DNA of 64,000 bases from Mycolicibacterium rhodesiae JS60 (lineage in GTDB: Bacteria > Actinomycetota > Actinomycetes > Mycobacteriales > Mycobacteriaceae), in NCBI GenBank assembly GCA_000230935.2, contig AGIQ01000003.1, forward strand, positions 558,001 through 622,000, written 5' to 3'. Below the pieces are notes generated by a model, which searched no databases, was not told where the DNA came from, and saw only the letters and a program-made list of their open reading frames with translations. This document shows positions 8,039 through 15,788 of this stretch, in pieces. The position numbers were made by a program, and so were the translations under genes. Position 1 is the stretch's first letter. Each line of letters starts with the position of its first letter.

Positions 8039-8778
8039 GGCAGCGGGGCGCATTCACGGTGCGCCCGGTCGACCACATCGCGGGCGGCAGCCACGACATC
8101 TCGCCACAGCTCCAGGCCGAACGCCTGCGACGCGCGCGACGGGAATCCGGTCACCCCGTTTGCCGAAACCTGTTGGACCGGATAACGGAACACCGTGCCC
8201 GCGGTGCGATCGGGATCGTCGGCGGTCAGCATCGCATCGGTGTCGACCAGTTCGGGCCGCACCACCAGCATCAGCGCGGTCTCGGCCGCATTGGCGTGCC
8301 AGTCGACTGCGTCCTCGGTGGCTCGGCGGGAGATGTCGGGCGTGAGATCCCACCACTGCATGACACCGATGCGGCGATCGGGGTGTATCCGCCGGAACGT
8401 GTCGCAGGCCAGCCAGAGGGGTGCGGAGTTGCCGACGTGGCCGTTGACGAACATGATCCGGCGCACCCCGGAATGCACACAGGCCTGCGCGACGCGCACG
8501 GCGGCCGCCGCGGTCTCCTCCCCGGTGAACGCGACCGTACCTGCGAGCTCGGTGCCGTGAAAGAAGCTGGCGCCGAAGGCCAGCGGCGGCAACACCAGCG
8601 CCACGTCACCGGCGGCGGCCTCGGCCACCGCGACGGCCATGATGGTGTCGGTGCCGACCGGCAGATGCGGGCCGTGCTGTTCGGTGGCACCGACCGGGAT
8701 CAGGGCCACCGTGTCGGGGTCGTGGGCCAGGCGCGCTGCGATCTGGACCGAGTTCAGCTCCTCCCAGCTGTTGCCCAT
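8035..8778 (-). CDS. Creatininase-family amidohydrolase
   Basis: Metal-dependent amidohydrolase of 247 residues. The motif ATEQHGPHLPVGTDT supplies Glu33, His35 and Asp44, and NGHVGNS plus HANAAETALM supply the other ligands typical of creatinine amidohydrolase. The same fold includes MftE and FAPy deformylase, so the substrate cannot be read from family alone. ATG 8776-8778 shares its A with the stop of the ligase gene (TGATG), indicating coupling. An upstream in-frame start at 8841 lies inside the ligase gene. In this operon a cyclic or gamma-glutamyl amide is a plausible substrate, which is inference. Confidence 0.85.
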   Translation of the reverse strand: MGNSWEELNSVQIAARLAHDPDTVALIPVGATEQHGPHLPVGTDTIMAVAVAEAAAGDVALVLPPLAFGASFFHGTELAGTVAFTGEETAAAAVRVAQACVHSGVRRIMFVNGHVGNSAPLWLACDTFRRIHPDRRIGVMQWWDLTPDISRRATEDAVDWHANAAETALMLVVRPELVDTDAMLTADDPDRTAGTVFRYPVQQVSANGVTGFPSRASQAFGLELWRDVVAAARDVVDRAHRECAPLP

Positions 8779-10148
8779 CAGAAGAACCGCAGATAGCGCT
8801 CTGACTCCCACGACGACACGTGGGCGTTGAACGAATCCCACTCCAATTTCTTCTCGGAGATGAACGAGTCGTACATCTCCGGTCCGAACACGTTGCGCAC
8901 CAGCGGGTCCGCCTCCATCGCCTCGATCGCCTCACCGAGCGAACGGGGCAGCCAGCTGATCCCGCGGTCGATCAGGTCGGCTTCGGAGAGCCGGTAGAGG
9001 TTGTCGCGGTTGGGCTCTCCGGGGTCGAGCCCTTCGCGGATACCTTCCAGTCCGGCCGCCAGCATCAGCGCCCCACCGAGGTAGGGATTGTTGGCACTGT
9101 CGGCGGCCCGGCATTCGACCCGGCCGCCGCCCTTGGGGATTCGCAACATGTTGGTGCGGTTGTTGTCGCCGTAGCAGGCGAATACCGGCGCCCAGGTCAG
9201 TCCGGACATGCTGCCCTGCTTGACGAGCCGCTTGTAACTGTTGACGGTCGGCGCGATCACCGCGCAGATCGCCGGGGCGTGCCGCAGCACGCCTGCGATG
9301 AACTGATAGCCGAGTTCGGACAGGCCGCACCCGCGCGGATCCTCGGCGGCGGCGAACGCGTTCACCCCGTCGGGGGTTGCCAGGGACATGTTGTAGTGCG
9401 CGCCGCTACCGGTCCGGTCGGCGAACGGTTTGGGCATCCAGGACGCGAACAGGCCGTGCTTGCGTGCGATTTCACCGACCATCATCCGGAAGAATACGAA
9501 GCGGTCGGCCATCGAGACGACGTCGGTGTAGGTGAAGTCGGTCTCGAACTGCCCGTTGCCGTCTTCATGGTCGAATGAGTAGACATCCCAGCCCAATTCG
9601 TTCATCGATGTGACGATCTCGTCCACCACACCGAAGTTGTGCAGCATGCCCCTCAGGTCGTAGCACGGCTTGTCGAGGTTGTCGTCCATGCTGGCGGGCT
9701 CCGGTACGCCAGAGCTGTCGGAGAGCAAGAAGAACTCGGTTTCGATGCCGAGGTTGAACGTGTAGCCCAGCGATGCGGCGTCGGCGGTCACCCGCTTGAG
9801 GATCTGCCTGCTGCACGCCTCGAACGGTGTGGTTCCGATCCACAGATCGCCGGGAAACCACGCGATCTCGCGGTTGAACGGCATGATGATCGCGGCGCTC
9901 AGGTCCGGGTGCGGAGCGACCTCGTCGTCGTTGACATCCTGGGGCACCCCATCCAGCGCGGCGCCGGTGAACATCTCCGACCCGAGTGCGGCCTGGTGTA
10001 GATGGCCAAGCGGAACCATCTTCGCCTTCGGTTTGCCGTGCATGTCGACGAAGCTGATTGCCGCGTAGCGGACTCCGGCTGCGGTGAGCTTCTCGGCGAC
10101 CTCGTCCACTTGCGCGCGCTGGGTCTTGCCGTTGAGCGTGGCGGTCAT
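8778..10148 (-). CDS. Glutamine-synthetase-like ligase (type III glutamate-ammonia ligase family)
   Basis: The 456-residue protein carries all glutamine synthetase signatures: GIETEFF (Glu136, Glu138), the SFDHEDGNGQFE glutamate/metal loop (His194, Glu195, Glu202), SGAHYN (His251), NSYKRLV, NRTNMLRIP and RVECRAADSANNPYL. It is annotated as type III in this family, close to gamma-glutamylmethylamide synthetases, which join glutamate to an amine with ATP. Since it sits between a Rieske oxygenase and an amidohydrolase it is more likely to gamma-glutamylate an organic amine than to assimilate ammonia. GAAAGGGAAACG precedes the ATG, ten bases after the Rieske stop. Confidence 0.85.
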   Translation of the reverse strand: MTATLNGKTQRAQVDEVAEKLTAAGVRYAAISFVDMHGKPKAKMVPLGHLHQAALGSEMFTGAALDGVPQDVNDDEVAPHPDLSAAIIMPFNREIAWFPGDLWIGTTPFEACSRQILKRVTADAASLGYTFNLGIETEFFLLSDSSGVPEPASMDDNLDKPCYDLRGMLHNFGVVDEIVTSMNELGWDVYSFDHEDGNGQFETDFTYTDVVSMADRFVFFRMMVGEIARKHGLFASWMPKPFADRTGSGAHYNMSLATPDGVNAFAAAEDPRGCGLSELGYQFIAGVLRHAPAICAVIAPTVNSYKRLVKQGSMSGLTWAPVFACYGDNNRTNMLRIPKGGGRVECRAADSANNPYLGGALMLAAGLEGIREGLDPGEPNRDNLYRLSEADLIDRGISWLPRSLGEAIEAMEADPLVRNVFGPEMYDSFISEKKLEWDSFNAHVSSWESERYLRFF

Positions 10149-10158
10149 CGTTTCCCTT

Positions 10159-11322
10159 TCAGCCTGCGGAGGCGAGATCGTCTGTCTTGCCGATGATTCC
10201 GAGCTCGCGTCCGAGATAGCGGTAGAACTCCCAGAGCGGACGTTCCAGATGTGACAGGCGACCGGTGGAGCTCACCCCCGACCGGATCGCCCGCTGTACC
10301 GCCGCGCAGACGTCGAGGTCTTCGCGATGGATATCGCAGATCATCTTGATCAGCTCACTGCGACGGGCGTCGAGGCCCGGTGCGGCCAGCGCGGCCGGGG
10401 ACATGCAGATGTCGAGGAACAGGTCGATCTTGCCGGCACCGACCGGAAGAACCTTGAGCCAGTAGAAATAGCCGGGCCCCATGGCGATCTGCAACAACGG
10501 GTAGGCGATGAAGATCAGTGACTTGTGCGAATGTTCGGGACTCAACGTGGGCGCGCCCGGCGACAGGAACGGCGGGTCCGCGGGATAGCCGGGCGCCTGC
10601 TGCGACCACATCGTGGTGAAGTAGTCGCCGACCTCGCCGGTGTAGCTCAGCGCCGCCGGGAACTGCTCCTCCAGCGAGCCGCGGTGCGGGCCCATGTGGT
10701 GGTAGCACTCCATGAAGTTGTCCACCATGATCTTCCAGTCCCAGTCGCAGATCCCCCACTCGGTCTGCTCGACGGTCTGGTAGTTCTCGAAATCGTAGGG
10801 ATCGACGACCGGTTCGAGGGCCGCATACTGCTCGGCGACGGGGTTGGCCTGGCCGTCGATGTTGACGAACACGAAACCTTTCCACACCTCGTGACGGAAC
10901 TGCTTGAGCGCCCAGTCTTTCCGCTCGAATCCCGCAGACTGCTTCATCTCCGGCGCGCCCGCCAGATGGCCGTCCAGGCCGAAGGACCAGAGGTGGTAGG
11001 GGCATTGCAGCACCCCGGCGGCGCCGGCACCGCTGCATACCTCCATCCAGCGATGGGTGCAGTTGCGGGACAGCACGCGGATGTCGTCGTTGCGGTCGCG
11101 GGTCACCACCAACGGCATGCCGAGGATGTCGATGCTGTAGTAGCTGCCCGGCGTGGCGAGCTGCTCGGTCCGGCACAGCGGAATCCAGCCACGCTTGAAG
11201 ATGCGATCGACCTCGTCGGCGTAGAGGTCGTCGCTGCCGTAGGCCTCCGGCGGCAGGGTGATGGCGTTCTCAGGCGAGTCCACCGCGCAGGTGGTGGCGA
11301 GTCGGGAGTAATCGAATGACAT
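10159..11322 (-). CDS. Rieske [2Fe-2S] aromatic ring-hydroxylating/N-demethylating oxygenase, alpha subunit
   Basis: The 387-residue enzyme has an N-terminal Rieske domain with CTH at 88-90 and CPYH at 107-110 (C-x-H-x16-C-x2-H), then a mononuclear iron domain with DNFMECYHHMGPH (His208 or 209, His213) and an acidic ligand near 335-337. Overall it resembles choline/glycine-betaine/carnitine-type oxygenases more than naphthalene dioxygenases. No reductase, ferredoxin or beta subunit is nearby, so electron donors must come from elsewhere. ATG 11320-11322 with GAGGAA upstream is preferred over the start 45 bp earlier. It is the first gene of the operon with the GS-like, creatininase-like and TetR genes. 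Confidence 0.88.
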   Translation of the reverse strand: MSFDYSRLATTCAVDSPENAITLPPEAYGSDDLYADEVDRIFKRGWIPLCRTEQLATPGSYYSIDILGMPLVVTRDRNDDIRVLSRNCTHRWMEVCSGAGAAGVLQCPYHLWSFGLDGHLAGAPEMKQSAGFERKDWALKQFRHEVWKGFVFVNIDGQANPVAEQYAALEPVVDPYDFENYQTVEQTEWGICDWDWKIMVDNFMECYHHMGPHRGSLEEQFPAALSYTGEVGDYFTTMWSQQAPGYPADPPFLSPGAPTLSPEHSHKSLIFIAYPLLQIAMGPGYFYWLKVLPVGAGKIDLFLDICMSPAALAAPGLDARRSELIKMICDIHREDLDVCAAVQRAIRSGVSSTGRLSHLERPLWEFYRYLGRELGIIGKTDDLASAG

Positions 11323-11458
11323 TGCCGTTCCTCGTGTTGCGATGGAAAAGCGAGCGATGGCCGCCACAGGCGTCGTGACAGTGTCGACGGTACGGGCCGT
11401 CTGTAACTGTGCTGTTTCCGATCAGTGAATGACCTATTGAAACTCATACGCCGACCGA

Positions 11459-11469
11459 GTGATGATCAC
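11459..11469. promoter_or_regulatory. Inverted repeat GTGAT-G-ATCAC
   Basis: A perfect 5+1+5 dyad in the 233-bp divergent region between the Rieske operon and the rnz-type gene. Size and symmetry suit half of a TetR operator, but no binding is shown. Confidence 0.3.
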
Positions 11470-11501
11470 GAGGTTTAGCGACAAGTCCTGGCTGGAAGGC
11501 G

Positions 11502-11516
11502 TCAATTGGCTATTGA
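11502..11516. promoter_or_regulatory. Inverted repeat TCAAT-5-ATTGA beside a repeated CTATTGAAA
   Basis: TCAAT and ATTGA flank five bases, and the nonamer CTATTGAAA occurs at 11510-11518 and again at 11434-11442. It lies in the shared upstream region of the amine operon and the gene at 11556. Candidate operator only. Confidence 0.25.
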
Positions 11517-11555
11517 AAGTAGTGATCGAGGCCCTGGCACGGTACTAATAGGCGC

Positions 11556-12386
11556 ATGATCGACATCACGCTACTGGGCACTGGAAGTCCGATGATCGAC
11601 CCGAACCGCGCCGGACCGTCGACCCTGGTCAAAGCCGGCGAGCAACTGTTCCTGGTGGACTGCGGGCGCGGGGTGCTGATGCGGGCCGCCGCGGCCGGTG
11701 TCGGCGCGGCCAACGTCACCGCGCTGCTGCTGACCCACCTGCACAGCGACCACATCACCGACTTGTCCGATGTCATCACCACCCGCTGGGTGACGACGTT
11801 CGTGCCCACCCCGCTGCCGATCATCGGCCCGCCCGGCACCAAGGCCGTCGTCGACGCGACGCTGGCCGCGCTGGCACCCGACATCTCCTACCGGATCCAC
11901 CATCACCCCGACATCACCGAACCACCGTCGATTCAGGTGCACGAGTACACCGAGGGCCAGGTATGGGACGACGGCGGTGTCCGGATCACCGCCGCACCCA
12001 CCGACCACCGGCCGGTCGAACCGACGCTGGGCTTCCGCGTCGAACACGACGGCGCGACGGTGGTGCTGGCCGGTGACACCGTGCCGTGCTCGAGCCTGGA
12101 TACCCTGGCGCAGGGAGCAGACGCCCTGGTACACACGGTGATCCGCGCGGACCTGGTCCAGCAGATACCGCTGCAACGTCTCCGCGACATCCTCGACTAC
12201 CACTCGTCGGTCGAGCAGGCCGCGGCCACCGCGGCCCGCGCCGGGGTCGGCACGCTGGTGCTCACCCATTACGTGCCGCCGCTGGTTCCCGGGCAGGAGG
12301 ATCAGTGGCGCGCGCTGGCGGCCGCCGAATTCAGCGGACCGGTGGAAATCGGCGACGATCTGCTCCAGGTGTCCATCGGGAACTAA
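11556..12386 (+). CDS. rnz: Ribonuclease Z-like metallo-beta-lactamase-fold hydrolase
   Basis: The 276-residue protein starts with ITLLGTGSP and has the zinc motif THLHSDH (His61, His63, Asp65, His66), then APTDH, AGDT and the C-terminal LTHYVP histidine. These are the RNase Z/ElaC metal ligands. I recall strong resemblance to Rv2407, annotated as ribonuclease Z, and the location two genes beyond the CBS gene agrees. It lacks an obvious long flexible exosite arm, so activity on tRNA 3' ends is not certain. The next gene begins 27 bp later on the same strand. Confidence 0.8.
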   Translation: MIDITLLGTGSPMIDPNRAGPSTLVKAGEQLFLVDCGRGVLMRAAAAGVGAANVTALLLTHLHSDHITDLSDVITTRWVTTFVPTPLPIIGPPGTKAVVDATLAALAPDISYRIHHHPDITEPPSIQVHEYTEGQVWDDGGVRITAAPTDHRPVEPTLGFRVEHDGATVVLAGDTVPCSSLDTLAQGADALVHTVIRADLVQQIPLQRLRDILDYHSSVEQAAATAARAGVGTLVLTHYVPPLVPGQEDQWRALAAAEFSGPVEIGDDLLQVSIGN

Positions 12387-12413
12387 ACCACCGCCGCGCA
12401 CGACTGATGTGCG

Positions 12414-13964
12414 ATGACAACGACGGCGGAACCCTCGACACGACGCGCTGACTCCGCAGTGCTGCGCCGGATCTGGCGGCTGCACTTCTGGGTGGGGTTG
12501 TTCGCGGCCCCGGTCCTGGTGGTCCTGGCCTGCTCCGGGTTGGTGATCCTCTACAGCCAGCCGCTGGACGCCTGGACCAACAAACACCTGCTCGTGGTCG
12601 AGCCGGGACCGCAGACCGTGCCGCTGGACGCCCAGGTCGCCACCGCCAAGCAACACGTCAGCGCCACCGACACACTCGAGGCGGTCACCCCGCCTGACGG
12701 CCCGACCGGGTCGACACGCATGGACTTCGCGGCCGCCGACGCGCAGGGCTATCCGCAGGCCGAGGCCAACGTGATCCAGGTGTTCGTTGATCCGTACACC
12801 GGCGCGTATCTGGGCCAGCGCGATCAGCTGTCCGGTTTGGTCGGCTGGGCCAATCAGCTGCACCGGATGTTCGGCAACGACGGGCCGCACGTGCAGCTGC
12901 CGTCGCTGGGACACCTGATCAACCCGTCGGCCTATCCCGAGTCCACGATCCCGGTCGGGATCGGCAACCTGTGGATGGAGCTGACTGCCACGTGGATTCT
13001 GGTGCTGCTGGGCACCGGCATCTATCTGTGGTGGCCGCGGGCGATCGAGGCCGCCAAGCCACTGCTGAAAGTCCGGTGGCGACAAGGTGGCCGGGTCCGG
13101 TGGCGTGACGTGCACGCGCTGACCGGCGTGGTCATTGCCGTCATCCTGGCCGGCTACGTCCTGTCCGGGATGACCTGGACGCGCTACTGGGGTGAGAACT
13201 GGCGTGCGGTCACCGCCACAGTCACGCCCTCGACCGAGATCGATGCTCCCTCGACTCCGGCGAAGCTCGGCGACTATGACCGGCTGGGCCGGCGCATCGC
13301 CTGGGCGGCGACCGACGATCCGATCTATGCCTCGCAACCCGACGGCACCGGTGCCGCCCGGCTGTCCTACGCCGACATCGACAAGATCGCGAAGGACGAG
13401 CACATGGTGCCCGGCTACTCGATCTTCCCGCCGTCGGACTCCAGCGAGGCTGGCACGACGGTGTTCGGCAGCTACACCGTGGTCAACCGCTGGCCGCAAC
13501 GGGTTTCCGAACAACGCACGCTGTATCTCAACCAGTTCAGCGGCGCGACGATCACCAACGCGACCGCCGCTCAGGACGGCCCGCTGTCGAAGTTGACCAG
13601 TTTCGGGATCGCGATGCACATGGGCAACCAAATGGGTTGGCTGACACGCATTTCGGCCACCGTCGCCTGCCTCGGCGTCCTGCTCAGTGCGCTGACGGGC
13701 CTACTGATGTGGTGGAAACGACGCCCGTCCGGACAGAGCGGACTGCCCGGTCCGGCCAGCGCGGCGACGCGCGCCAACACACCGAAGCGGGCCATGGTGA
13801 CCGTTGCCGTCGTCGCGATCGTGCTCGGGATCTTGTTCCCCGCGTTCGGCATCTCGCTGATCGTGGTGCTCGTCGCCGAGGCGATCATCGCCGCCCGGCG
13901 TGATCACGCCAGCCGGGTGACCTCGACCACCACGTCCAAGTCGGTGGACCCCTCACCGGAGTAG
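12414..13964 (+). CDS. PepSY-domain membrane protein
   Basis: A 516-residue membrane protein with five predicted helices: FWVGLFAAPVLVVLACSGLV near 25-47, then segments near 190-205, 233-252, 412-431 and a long hydrophobic stretch near 462-494. The large loops between helices 1-2 and 3-4 correspond to PepSY-type extracytoplasmic domains. The layout is that of the PiuB/iron-uptake-associated PepSY-TM family, sometimes reductases, but nothing local links it to iron. The last 61 bp overlap tail to tail with the transglutaminase gene. Confidence 0.8.
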   Translation: MTTTAEPSTRRADSAVLRRIWRLHFWVGLFAAPVLVVLACSGLVILYSQPLDAWTNKHLLVVEPGPQTVPLDAQVATAKQHVSATDTLEAVTPPDGPTGSTRMDFAAADAQGYPQAEANVIQVFVDPYTGAYLGQRDQLSGLVGWANQLHRMFGNDGPHVQLPSLGHLINPSAYPESTIPVGIGNLWMELTATWILVLLGTGIYLWWPRAIEAAKPLLKVRWRQGGRVRWRDVHALTGVVIAVILAGYVLSGMTWTRYWGENWRAVTATVTPSTEIDAPSTPAKLGDYDRLGRRIAWAATDDPIYASQPDGTGAARLSYADIDKIAKDEHMVPGYSIFPPSDSSEAGTTVFGSYTVVNRWPQRVSEQRTLYLNQFSGATITNATAAQDGPLSKLTSFGIAMHMGNQMGWLTRISATVACLGVLLSALTGLLMWWKRRPSGQSGLPGPASAATRANTPKRAMVTVAVVAIVLGILFPAFGISLIVVLVAEAIIAARRDHASRVTSTTTSKSVDPSPE

Positions 13965-14743
13965 ATGCCCTTCAATGGGGTCACGTCGGCGTAGTCGCGG
14001 CCGACCCCGACGCTGATGTACTGCTCGTTGATCTGAGAATCGTTGGTCGGGTCGTAGTTCCACCAACTTCCCGTCCACGCCTGGATCCAGGCGTGACTCT
14101 GGCCGTCGACGGTGTCACCGACCTTCGCGTTGCGTTTGGGATGCAGATACCCCGAGACGTAGCGCGACGGAATTCCCATGCTCCGCAACAGAATCAGCGT
14201 CAGATGTGCGAAGTCCTGGCAGACCCCCTTCCCCTCGCGCAGGGCGTCGACGCCCGAGGAGTGCACACCCGTGGTGCCGGGCACGTAGTTCAGTTCGCTG
14301 TGCGCCCACTGGGCGGCGGCGATCACCGCCGGTTGCGGGTCGTTCTCCTTGACGATGCGCCTGCCGACCCGCTCGAGGCGCCTGCTCACCGGGGTGTAAT
14401 GGGTGGCGCTGAGTACCTCGTCGAAGCGGTCCCGAACCGCCTCGGAAGCGAGCTCGTTCCAGGACACTTCGTTGGTCGGGGCTTCGTCCTCCTCGGTCTC
14501 GACCACCGACGATGCCGTCACCTCGAGTTCGGTATGCGGCGCGTGCAGGTCGAAAGCCGTTACCGCAGTGCCCCAATAGTCGACGTAGCGATAGGACCGG
14601 GTGGCCGGAATGGTCTCGACGCGGTTGAGGATGACGTTCTGCCGTGAGTCCGAGCGCGGCGTGAGCCGGGCTTCGTTGTACGAAGCCGTCACCGGCGATT
14701 TGTAGGCATAGCCCGTCGCGTGCACTACCCGCATCCGCCACAT
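13904..14743 (-). CDS. Transglutaminase-like protein of the ATP-grasp/alpha-E operon
   Basis: A 279-residue protein with an N-terminal bacterial transglutaminase beta-region and a papain-like core whose triad is visible: Cys175 (GKGVCQDF), His217 (SHAWIQAW) and Asp231 (NYDPTND). Many such proteins are peptidases rather than crosslinkers. ATG 14741-14743 has GAGGAG eight bases upstream. It is the last gene of a three-gene operon with the alpha-E protein (67 bp upstream) and an ATP-grasp protein, a conserved set predicted to ligate and cleave a peptide; the product is unknown. Confidence 0.88.
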   Translation of the reverse strand: MWRMRVVHATGYAYKSPVTASYNEARLTPRSDSRQNVILNRVETIPATRSYRYVDYWGTAVTAFDLHAPHTELEVTASSVVETEEDEAPTNEVSWNELASEAVRDRFDEVLSATHYTPVSRRLERVGRRIVKENDPQPAVIAAAQWAHSELNYVPGTTGVHSSGVDALREGKGVCQDFAHLTLILLRSMGIPSRYVSGYLHPKRNAKVGDTVDGQSHAWIQAWTGSWWNYDPTNDSQINEQYISVGVGRDYADVTPLKGIYSGEGSTDLDVVVEVTRLA

Positions 14744-14810
14744 CAGCTGCTCCTCTTCTTCGTCGGCTCTTCGCCCGAGAGGCGCATCGCTGCACAAGCG
14801 CTCATCAACG

Positions 14811-15788
14811 TCAGATCTCCCCTTCTTCGATGACCAGCGCGCCGTGCTGTCCGGCATCCGACCACGCCACCCACGGCGCGGAGTGGAAGTACTGCAGCGC
14901 CACCGCTTCTCCGACATCGCGGCAGGTCTCCTGCAGGCTCGCGAGCCGTTCTTCCAGCGACTCGAGCAGCACGCCGGGTTGGATGAATTCCAGCTCGCTG
15001 CGCGCCCTGCCGAGCAGCCGCTGCGCCTCGGCGGTGGAGCCGACCCGGTTGTGCGCACGGTGCATGAGCTCGTCGAGGCTGTGCTCGGCCAGCTTGAGCG
15101 AGTAGTAGATCGACCGCGGGAAAAGCCGGTCCAGCAACATGAATTCGACGACCCGACTGGCGTCGAGCACACCGCGGTAGGTACGCAAGTAGGTGTCATG
15201 GGCGCCGGCCGAGCGCAGCACCGTCACCCATGCCGGCGAAGAGGCGCTGTCCCCGACCCGGGACAGCAAGAGCCGCACCGTCATATCGACGCGCTCGATC
15301 GCCCGGCCCAGCACGAGGAAGCGGTAGCCGTCGTCGCGGGACAATGTCGAGTCGGCCAGTCCCGCGAACATCGCCGCCCGGCCCTCGATGAAGCTGAAGA
15401 ATTCGTGCGGGCCGAGCCTGCGAGCCGCGCGCTCACGTTCGGCCAGCGCATTGTAGGTGGTGTTCAGGCACTCCCACATGTCCGAGGAGGTGACTTCCCG
15501 TGCCGAGCGGGCGTTTTCACGCGCCGCCGAGATCGCATCGACGATCGAGCAGCCGCCTTCCAGATCCCGGCTGAACGCCACCAGATCGGTCAGCGACCAC
15601 AGGTCGAGCTGATTTTTGGGCGGCTCGATGCCCAACACCTGCAGCAAGATCCGGGACGTCTGGTCGGGGTCGACACTGGAGTCCTCGAGGAGCTGGTGGA
15701 CCGTGATGTCGAGAATGCGGGCGGTGTCGTCGGCCCGTTCCACGTAGCGGCCGATCCAGTAGAGCGCTTCGGCATTGCGGGCCAACAT
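14811..15788 (-). CDS. Alpha-E domain protein
   Basis: A 325-residue, almost wholly helical protein starting MLARNAEALYWIGRYVERAD, the hallmark of the alpha-E family that is always found with circularly permuted ATP-grasp enzymes and transglutaminase-like proteins. The reaction is unknown. The ATG 15786-15788 overlaps the stop of the ATP-grasp gene by one base (TGATG), showing tight coupling and fixing the start. Arg/Glu-rich helices around DDGYRFLVLGRAIERVDM are the best conserved part from memory. Confidence 0.85.
   Translation of the reverse strand: MLARNAEALYWIGRYVERADDTARILDITVHQLLEDSSVDPDQTSRILLQVLGIEPPKNQLDLWSLTDLVAFSRDLEGGCSIVDAISAARENARSAREVTSSDMWECLNTTYNALAERERAARRLGPHEFFSFIEGRAAMFAGLADSTLSRDDGYRFLVLGRAIERVDMTVRLLLSRVGDSASSPAWVTVLRSAGAHDTYLRTYRGVLDASRVVEFMLLDRLFPRSIYYSLKLAEHSLDELMHRAHNRVGSTAEAQRLLGRARSELEFIQPGVLLESLEERLASLQETCRDVGEAVALQYFHSAPWVAWSDAGQHGALVIEEGEI

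Noticed and set aside
11571..13631. 686-codon minus-strand frame opposite rnz and the PepSY gene
   Set aside because: Both plus-strand genes carry family motifs; the antisense frame has none.
13904..15199. Extended 431-codon version of the transglutaminase gene
   Set aside because: The first 150 codons run in another frame through the alpha-E gene; the ATG at 14743 with GAGGAG and the family N-terminus is the true start.
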